From assembly GCA_001298545.1 (NCBI GenBank), contig LJCX01000026.1, forward strand, positions 310,001-374,000: a DNA stretch of 64,000 nt, written 5' to 3'. The number at the start of each line of letters is the position of its first letter. Within the stretch, counting starts at the first letter, position 1. Both the position numbers and the translations under genes were made by a program. The notes under the pieces were generated by a model. It saw nothing but the letters and a program-made list of their open reading frames with translations, was not told where the DNA came from and ran no database searches. This DNA comes from Actinobacteria bacterium OV320 (lineage in GTDB: Bacteria; Actinomycetota; Actinomycetes; Streptomycetales; Streptomycetaceae). Of this stretch, positions 58,893 through 64,000 are shown piece after piece.

Positions 58893-59743
58893 GCCGCCCG
58901 CTCCTCGTCCTCGATGTCCCGCCCGGCGTACAGTGCGGCCGCCATGCGCATGCCCTCGGACCAGGCCACCGGCCCGATCAGACCGAGCTTCAGCACCCGG
59001 CCGGCGGAGTCGGTGAACACCAGGGGGCCGGTCTCCGCCTCCTCGTAGCCCTCGTAGTCGCCGACCCACACCCGGGCCTCGACGGTGCGGTTCTCCTCCA
59101 GGACGGAGGTGACGGCGTGTCCGCCGCGCACGCGGTAGCCGAGCTGGGTGACCCGGCCGTGCAGGAACCGCTGTTCCTTGAACGAGCCGCCCGCGTACTC
59201 CTCGACCGCGGTGCCCTCCGCGTCGAGCGTCGCGGGACGCCGCCACACCTCGCGGAACAACTGCTGGGCGCGCTGCTCGACGCCGAGTTCCACGGCGAAC
59301 TCCCGAAGCTCCTCCAGGTCGTCGAGGAGCACGGGGTGCGGGAGGTGGACCAGTGCGGGCGTGATGCGGACGGTGTCGCCGTCGAGGTCGACCAGACCGA
59401 GTCCGCGCTCGGGGTCGGCGTCCCGCAGGAACCCGGCCACCTCGCCGTCGGCCCCGGTGACGACGAGGTCGCGCAGGGCGGCCTGCCAGGCGGGGTCGGG
59501 CCACACCTGGGCGACGACGGCGAACGGCACCGGCAGCGAGCGCACCATCCACCGCTCCACGTCGGCCAGGCACTGGCGTTCGTGCCGTTCCAGCCACTCG
59601 GTGAGCTGACGCAGGCCCACCACCGCCGGCTCGTCGGCGATCTTGGGCGGCACGGACTTCAACCGCCGCCCGGCCGCGTTGCGGCACACCACCTTGCCGT
59701 CATCGAGGGCGACTTCGTAGTCGCCGGCCGACACCCACCCCAT
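58889..59743 (-). CDS. DUF4132-domain protein, first gene of the yeh-like operon
   Basis: Protein of 284 aa that is almost entirely a DUF4132 domain: GRRLKSVPPKIADEPAVVGL, then a helical LERHERQCLADVERWMV, a segment ending LRDLVVTG, and the QLFREVWRRP block. DUF4132 is found in E. coli YehI and MolR-type proteins, where it is attached to a long partner region; here that region is the separate overlapping gene downstream. ATG at 59743 is supported by GGGAGG 6 nt upstream; the earlier ATG at 59758 is less well placed. The operon promoter should lie in 59744-59923, where I see no clear elements. Confidence 0.82.
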   Translation of the reverse strand: MGWVSAGDYEVALDDGKVVCRNAAGRRLKSVPPKIADEPAVVGLRQLTEWLERHERQCLADVERWMVRSLPVPFAVVAQVWPDPAWQAALRDLVVTGADGEVAGFLRDADPERGLGLVDLDGDTVRITPALVHLPHPVLLDDLEELREFAVELGVEQRAQQLFREVWRRPATLDAEGTAVEEYAGGSFKEQRFLHGRVTQLGYRVRGGHAVTSVLEENRTVEARVWVGDYEGYEEAETGPLVFTDSAGRVLKLGLIGPVAWSEGMRMAAALYAGRDIEDEERAA

Positions 59744-59923
59744 GTGTGCCTCCCGCACCCGCAGTGATCAAGTGACGGGAAGAGTAGAACAGGCCACTGA
59801 CAACGGGATTCGGAAGGCGACGCGGTGGGCGGCACCCAGCGGTCCGGCAGGGTGAGACCCCAGGTCAGCGCCTTGCGGCGGGCCCCGCCCGAGACATCGC
59901 GCGCCCCCGGCCGGCCGGTGGCG

Positions 59924-60313
59924 TCAGCCCTCGACCCAGCCGTGGTTCTTGGCGAACTGCGCCAGGCCGGCCCGCACCTGGACGATCTGCTCACCGGTGA
60001 GCGAGGGCGCCGCCGTCAGCAGCGCCTCGGTGACGTCCCGGGTGAACTCCTCGGTGCTCAGCACATCGCACAGGACGTCGTCGTCGGCGGCCAGGGGCTT
60101 GCCGTCCGCACCCCGCGCCAGCCGTACGTCGGACGCCTTCGGACCGCGTTCGCCGTCCTCGATCTCGAACTCCACCACGATGCCCCGGCGCACCTGCGAC
60201 TCGGGCATCAGCATGTCGTTGACGTGCAGGAAGACATCTTCCCCGCCGTCGTCGGGCGCGATGAAGCCGTAGCCCCGCTGACTGTCGAAGCGCACCACAC
60301 GACCAGCAACCAT
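59924..60313 (-). CDS. Cold-shock-domain protein with C-terminal extension
   Basis: Protein of 129 aa. The first 65 residues are a cold-shock domain (VVRFDSQRGYGFIAPDDGG, VFLHVNDM), with RNP1 as RGYGFIAP. The following 65 residues (from LARGADGKPLAADDD) are an acidic, helical extension with no family I can name (TEEFTRDVTEALLTAAP). This longer form is a recurrent actinobacterial variant distinct from the 67-aa CspA type at 25164. ATG at 60313 follows a G-rich Shine-Dalgarno. It lies 180 nt upstream of the yeh-like operon on the same strand, so it might be part of a longer transcript. Confidence 0.88.
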   Translation of the reverse strand: MVAGRVVRFDSQRGYGFIAPDDGGEDVFLHVNDMLMPESQVRRGIVVEFEIEDGERGPKASDVRLARGADGKPLAADDDVLCDVLSTEEFTRDVTEALLTAAPSLTGEQIVQVRAGLAQFAKNHGWVEG

Positions 60314-60401
60314 CCCAACCCCCAGCAACCTCGAAACACCCACATCGGTGAACCTGTCCAGATCGTAGTCAAGGCGACGGGCCCCGGGCGACCCAGGGGA
60401 T

Positions 60402-61277
60402 TCACTGGGCGCGATACAGGGAGGTGAGCAGCTCGACCACGGCCTGTGTCGCGGGGTGCGGGTCGTCGCGCCACCACACCAGCCGGACCGCGACGGGCTC
60501 GGCGTCACGCACCGGCCGGTAGACGACGCCGGGCCGCGGGTACTGGTTGGCGGTCGCCTCGGCCGTCATCCCGACGCTGCGGCCGGTGGCGATCACCGTC
60601 AGCCAGTCGTCGACGTCGTGGGTCTCCTCGGTGGCGGGGCGCGCGTCGGGCGGCCACAGTTCGGGGGTGGTGGTGCCGGTGCGGCGGTCGACCAGGAGGG
60701 TCCGACCGCCGAGATCGGCCAGCCGTACCGAGCGGCGCCGGGCCAGGGGATCGTCGGCGGCCAGCGCGCACAGACGCCGTTCCAGGCCGATGATCGCCGC
60801 GTCGAACCGCCGGTCCTCCAGGGGTCTGCGCACCACCGCCATGTCGCAGGAGCCCTCCGCCAGACCGGCGCTCGCGGAGTTCACGCGCACCAGCTGAAGC
60901 TCCGTGTCCGGGCGCTGCGCCGTCCACCGACGCTGGAAGGCGAGGGTGTGGCGGCCGAGCGCCGACCAGGCGTAGCCGATGCGCAGCCGGGTGTGCCCGG
61001 AGGCCGCGTCCTGCACCAGCACGTCCACCTCGCCGAGCACCCGTCGTGCGTGCGCCGCCACCCGCAGCCCGGTCGCGGTCGGCGTCACCACCCGGGAGGT
61101 ACGCCTCAACAGCCTTACGCCCAGCGCCTGTTCGAGCGAGGCCAGGGTCCGGGACACCGCAGCCTGGGAGACCCCGAGCACGGCGGCGACGGCGGTGAAA
61201 CCGCCCTCGTCGATGATCGCGACCAGGCACCGCAGCTGCCGAAGCTCCACGCCCGGTCCTCGACCGTCCGTATCCAT
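60402..61277 (-). CDS. LysR-family transcriptional regulator
   Basis: Regulator of about 291 aa with an N-terminal winged helix (VELRQLRCLVAIIDEGGF, then the recognition helix SQAAVSRTLASLEQALG) and a C-terminal substrate-binding domain starting around residue 95. The start is uncertain: ATG at 61277 lies in the promoter-like palindrome region, whereas GTG at 61250 has GAGGA 6 nt upstream and would give a more typical N-terminus. It is divergent from the EamA transporter gene, the classic arrangement in which a LysR protein controls its neighbour in response to a transported compound. Confidence 0.9.
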   Translation of the reverse strand: MDTDGRGPGVELRQLRCLVAIIDEGGFTAVAAVLGVSQAAVSRTLASLEQALGVRLLRRTSRVVTPTATGLRVAAHARRVLGEVDVLVQDAASGHTRLRIGYAWSALGRHTLAFQRRWTAQRPDTELQLVRVNSASAGLAEGSCDMAVVRRPLEDRRFDAAIIGLERRLCALAADDPLARRRSVRLADLGGRTLLVDRRTGTTTPELWPPDARPATEETHDVDDWLTVIATGRSVGMTAEATANQYPRPGVVYRPVRDAEPVAVRLVWWRDDPHPATQAVVELLTSLYRAQ

Positions 61278-61280
61278 GAC

Positions 61281-61297
61281 TCCATCGTATAGATGGA
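61281..61297. promoter_or_regulatory. Inverted repeat between lysR and eamA genes
   Basis: TCCATC-GTATA-GATGGA, a perfect 6-bp inverted repeat with a 5-nt AT-rich spacer, lies in the 68-bp divergent gap. It is a likely binding site for the LysR regulator. Confidence 0.6.
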
Positions 61298-61345
61298 TCC
61301 CGTCATGCATTTTGCGCAAGGCCGGGCCGGGAGGACGATCCGGAT

Positions 61346-62260
61346 ATGCCAGCCGCGTCCGTACCCGCGCCCGTGCCCCCGTCGACCGTCCCGGCGGCGG
61401 CTCCCGCTCCCGTACCCGAGTCCCGTGGCGGGCGGCGACTCGCCGGGGTGGCCACCATGGTCGGCAGCGGTCTGTCCACCCAGACCGGCGCCGCGATCGG
61501 TTCCCTCGCGTTTCCCGTGCTCGGTCCCACGGGCGTCGTCGCGGTACGCCAGTACGTCGCCGCGCTCGTCCTGCTGGCCGTGAGCCGTCCCCGGCTGAGG
61601 TCCTTCACCCGGCGGCAGTGGGGGCCGGTCCTGTTGCTGGCGCTGGTGTTCGGGACGATGAACCTGTCGCTCTACACGGCCATCGACCGCATCGGCCTCG
61701 GTCTCGCGGTGACCCTGGAGTTCCTCGGGCCGCTGACCATCGCGCTGGCCGCCGCGCGCCGCCGGGTGGATGCCTGCTGCGCGGTGATCGCGGCGGCGGG
61801 CGCGGTCACCCTGATGCGCCCGCAGCCCTCCACGGACTATCCGGGGATGGGGTTCGGACTGCTGGCCGCCGCCTGCTGGGCGTCGTACATCCTGCTCAAC
61901 CGCACGGTCGGACGACGGATCCCCGGGGCCCAGGGCGCGGCGGCCGCCGCGGCCGTCTCCGCCGTGCTGTTCCTGCCCGTCGGCGTGGTCGTGGTCCTGC
62001 GCCATCCGCCGGCCGTGCAGTCCGTCGGCTTCGCCGTGGCCGCCGGTGTTCTCTCCTCGGCGGTGCCCTACCTCGCCGATCTGTTCACGCTGCGCCATGT
62101 GCCCGCCGCCGCGTTCGGCCTGTTCATGAGCGTCAACCCGGTGCTCGCCGCACTGGTCGGCCGGTTCGGGCTGGGGCAGGACCTCGGCCTCGTCGACTGG
62201 TCGGCGATCGCGGCCGTCGTCAGTGCCAACGCCCTCAGCATCCTCGTGCCGCGCCGCTGA
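61346..62260 (+). CDS. EamA/DMT-family membrane transporter
   Basis: Integral membrane protein of 304 aa in the drug/metabolite transporter superfamily, usually exporters of amino acids or small metabolites. After a Pro/Ala-rich N-terminus there are ten hydrophobic segments arranged as two EamA repeats. LYTAIDRIGLGLAVTLEFLG and the later VPAAAFGLFMSVNPVLAALVG are the typical ends of each repeat and resemble RhtA-type threonine/homoserine exporters. ATG at 61346 has GGGAGG 11 nt upstream. It is probably regulated by the divergent LysR protein. Confidence 0.9.
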   Translation: MPAASVPAPVPPSTVPAAAPAPVPESRGGRRLAGVATMVGSGLSTQTGAAIGSLAFPVLGPTGVVAVRQYVAALVLLAVSRPRLRSFTRRQWGPVLLLALVFGTMNLSLYTAIDRIGLGLAVTLEFLGPLTIALAAARRRVDACCAVIAAAGAVTLMRPQPSTDYPGMGFGLLAAACWASYILLNRTVGRRIPGAQGAAAAAAVSAVLFLPVGVVVVLRHPPAVQSVGFAVAAGVLSSAVPYLADLFTLRHVPAAAFGLFMSVNPVLAALVGRFGLGQDLGLVDWSAIAAVVSANALSILVPRR

Positions 62261-62266
62261 CCGGGG

Positions 62267-62653
62267 TCAGGACTCGGATCGCTCCGCGTTGCGCTTCTTG
62301 ATACGGACGGTCTCCTTGCGGACCTCGGCCTGCGTGGCGCGCTCCTTCTCCAGCCACTCGGGCTTGGCGTCCTTGACGGCCTCGATCTGCTCGGTGGTGA
62401 GCGCCTCGGTCACCCCGGCGCGGGCCAGGCCGGCGATGGAGACGCCCAGCTTGGCCGCGACCACCGGACGGGGGTGCGGGCCGGTCTCGCGCAGCTTGAG
62501 CAGCCACTCGGGCGGGTTGGCCTGGAGTTCGTTCAGCTCGGCGCGCGAGACGACGCCCTCCTGGAACTCGGCGGGCGTGGCGGGGAGGTGCACACCCAGC
62601 TTCTTCGCCGCGGTGGCGGGCTTCATCGTCTGGGTGTTCTGCTGCGACTTCAT
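62267..62653 (-). CDS. DUF5997-type protein
   Basis: Small soluble protein of 128 aa, rich in Lys, Glu and Ala. The pattern MKPATAAKKLGVHLPATPAEFQ, PPEWLLKLRETGPHPRPVVAAKLGVSI and a charged C-terminal helix is conserved in actinobacteria as DUF5997, with no known function. The ATG at 62653 has no Shine-Dalgarno. It is divergent from a LysR-effector-domain gene 58 bp away, a pairing I recall as recurrent in streptomycetes, and convergent with the eamA gene 6 bp away. Confidence 0.75.
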   Translation of the reverse strand: MKSQQNTQTMKPATAAKKLGVHLPATPAEFQEGVVSRAELNELQANPPEWLLKLRETGPHPRPVVAAKLGVSIAGLARAGVTEALTTEQIEAVKDAKPEWLEKERATQAEVRKETVRIKKRNAERSES

Positions 62654-62711
62654 ACCGTCCAGGGTATCGGCCGCGGCGAAGACCTCCGACCACAGCCGGT
62701 AGCCTGGCGGG

Positions 62712-63524
62712 ATGACCGACTCGGCGGACTCCCCCTCGTTCCGGCTCGCGTACGTCCCCGGAGTGACGCCCGCCAAGTGGGTGCGGATCTGGGCGGAGCG
62801 CCTGCCCGACACCCCCCTCGGCCTCCTCCAGGTGACCCCCGCGGAGGCCTCCGACGTCTTGCGCGAGGGTGCCGCGGACGCCGCCCTCGTGCGGCTTCCG
62901 GTCGACCGTACGGTGTTCAGCGCGATCCCTCTGTACACGGAGACCACCGTCGTCGTGGTCCCCCGGGACCATGTGATCACCGCGGCCGAGGAGGTCACGG
63001 TGGCCGACCTCGCCGACGAGGTGGTCCTCCACCCGCTGGACGACGTCCTCGGCTGGGAGCAGCCGCCCGGCGAGGCCGCCTTCGAGCGCCCGGCGACCAC
63101 CGAGGACGCGATCGAGCTGGTCGCGGCGAACATCGGCGTGCTGGTCGTGCCCCAGTCCCTGGCCCGCCTGCACCACCGCAAGGACCTCACCTACCGGACG
63201 GTCGTCGACGCCCCCCGGTCGGACATCGCCCTCGCCTGGCCCGAGGAGGCGACCACCGAGCTGGTCGAGGACTTCATCGGCATCGTCCGCGGCCGCACCG
63301 TCAACAGCACGCGGGGCCGGGCCCAGCAGGCTCCGGCGGCGGAGCGCAAGGGCGAGCGCGAGCGTCGGAAGCCGCAGGCCGGCGGGGGCGCGGGCAAGAA
63401 CACCGCCGGAGGCGCCCGCGGCCGCGGCCCAGGCGCCAAGGGTGGTGGCGCCAAGGGCGGCGCCGCGAAGGGCGGCGGCGGTCGGCGCGGTACCGGCGGC
63501 GGCAAGCCCCGCCGCCGGTCGTAG
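62712..63524 (+). CDS. LysR substrate-binding-domain protein without DNA-binding domain
   Basis: Protein of 270 aa. The first 195 residues form a LysR-type effector domain: FRLAYVPGVTPAKWVRIW, an AALVRLPV strand, ETTVVVVPRDHV, and VAANIGVLVVPQSLARLHH. No helix-turn-helix precedes it, since the ATG at 62712 begins directly at the domain. The last 70 residues are a Lys/Arg/Gly/Ala tail with KGGGAKGGAAKGGG repeats, which could bind nucleic acid. It may act as a ligand-responsive partner to another protein, possibly the divergent DUF5997 product. A TAGCCT hexamer at 62700-62705 is close enough to the ATG for a leaderless or very short-leader mRNA. Confidence 0.85.
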   Translation: MTDSADSPSFRLAYVPGVTPAKWVRIWAERLPDTPLGLLQVTPAEASDVLREGAADAALVRLPVDRTVFSAIPLYTETTVVVVPRDHVITAAEEVTVADLADEVVLHPLDDVLGWEQPPGEAAFERPATTEDAIELVAANIGVLVVPQSLARLHHRKDLTYRTVVDAPRSDIALAWPEEATTELVEDFIGIVRGRTVNSTRGRAQQAPAAERKGERERRKPQAGGGAGKNTAGGARGRGPGAKGGGAKGGAAKGGGGRRGTGGGKPRRRS

Positions 63525-63537
63525 CGGGCTCGCGCCC

Positions 63538-63999
63538 TCAGGGCACGTAGGTCGCCCCGCGCGCGGTGCGCACCACCTTCGCCCCGTCGGCCGCGCCGAG
63601 CAGCCCGGCGGCCACCCAGGCGGCCACCACCGTCCGTACCCGCGCCACCAGCGCAGGCTTCCCGCGGAACGGCGCCCCTGCCCACACCTCGTCGAGCAGG
63701 GTGGTGCCGTCCGTCCTCGCCGGGTTGGCCACGCCCGAGTCGCTGTTGCCGAAGACGATCCCGGGCTCGGCCCGCCGTACATAGGCGTGGGTCGGATCCT
63801 CGGTGCCCTCGTGGAACGGGGCGAACTCGGTGCCGTCGAGCGTGAAGTGCAGCGGCTTCCCGCTCACCGGCGCGAGGGAGGGCAGCAGGTCGCCGGAGAG
63901 GGCCGCGTTGCGGTAGAGGCCGAACTCCAGGTAGGTCGTCGCGGAGTCGCGGGCGACGAGGTTGACCGGACCGTGGAACAGGGTCTGGAGCGACGGGTC
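63538..63999 (-). CDS. C-terminus of a GH127-like (beta-L-arabinofuranosidase-type) protein
   Basis: Only the last 153 residues are inside the window; the gene continues past the right edge. The visible part (LFHGPVNLVARDSATTYLEF, GLYRNAALSGDLLP, PLHFTLDGTEFAPF) resembles the C-terminal beta-rich domain of actinobacterial GH127/DUF1680 proteins, which remove L-arabinofuranose or related residues from glycans. The catalytic domain is not visible, so the family call is from memory of the C-terminal signature. It is convergent with the LysR-effector gene, 13 bp away. Confidence 0.6.
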   Translation of the reverse strand, partial: DPSLQTLFHGPVNLVARDSATTYLEFGLYRNAALSGDLLPSLAPVSGKPLHFTLDGTEFAPFHEGTEDPTHAYVRRAEPGIVFGNSDSGVANPARTDGTTLLDEVWAGAPFRGKPALVARVRTVVAAWVAAGLLGAADGAKVVRTARGATYVP

Positions 64000-64000
64000 G

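Noticed and set aside
54288..59048. 1,586-codon open frame on the plus strand opposite the operon's largest gene
   Set aside because: Same GC-bias artefact; no recognisable domain and no ribosome-binding site, while the minus strand carries overlapping operon genes.

Overview
The window looks like a chromosomal segment of a Streptomyces or close relative. The DNA is very GC-rich with strong GC bias at third codon positions, GTG and TTG starts are common, and genes are packed with 4-nt ATGA overlaps. Gene families are typical of the genus: SpoIIE-type phosphatases, a Ser/Thr kinase with an ectodomain, LAL-type LuxR regulators, a CYP157-like P450, and one TTA (bldA) codon. I see no rRNA, tRNA, CRISPR array, insertion sequence or prophage. 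All identifications are by eye from motifs and architecture; no database search was run.

Layout. 1-9.2 kb: an ABC exporter cut by the left edge, an MltG-like transglycosylase, an FMO-like oxidoreductase, a YjbQ protein, a receptor Ser/Thr kinase and a GAF/SpoIIE/HATPase phosphatase. 9.3-13.2 kb: a ribose-type sugar importer (ATPase, permease, lipoprotein). 13.3-18.6 kb: a UspA protein, an amino-acid permease with an odd internal duplication, a DUF4177 protein, a methyltransferase, a LuxR-type regulator and a membrane protein interrupted by an in-frame TAG. 18.7-24.9 kb: two large divergent LAL regulators. 25-27 kb: a cold-shock pair (CspA-like protein with a leader hairpin, then a DEAD-box helicase). 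27.1-30.1 kb: an OsmC protein, a secreted lipase-like protein and a cutinase.

30.3-40.0 kb holds the most striking locus. Transcribed leftward are an acyl-CoA carboxylase beta subunit, a fatty acyl-AMP ligase, an ACP-KS-AT-ACP-TE polyketide synthase, an antigen-85-like esterase and a PucR regulator with the only TTA codon I found; the cutinase lies just beyond. This is the enzyme set and order of the mycobacterial accD4-pks13-fadD32-(cutinase-like)-fbp mycolate condensation region, in an organism type that does not make mycolic acids. I infer a Claisen-type condensation of two fatty acyl chains giving an alpha-alkyl beta-keto ester or lipid. A P450 lacking the ExxR motif is divergent from it.

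41.8-46.3 kb carries carbohydrate-active genes: one intact clan GH-A hydrolase with binding modules and a perfect palindrome at its start, then two damaged glycosidase genes. 47-59.7 kb is a tight leftward operon encoding DUF4132, a 1,666-aa partner, a MoxR ATPase, a DUF5682-VWA fusion and a SWIM-finger protein. It is collinear with the uncharacterised Escherichia coli yehI-L-M-P-Q cluster, with one gene split and two fused. 59.9-64 kb has a second cold-shock protein, a LysR/EamA pair, DUF5997 with a LysR-effector-domain protein, and the 3' end of a GH127-like gene cut by the right edge.
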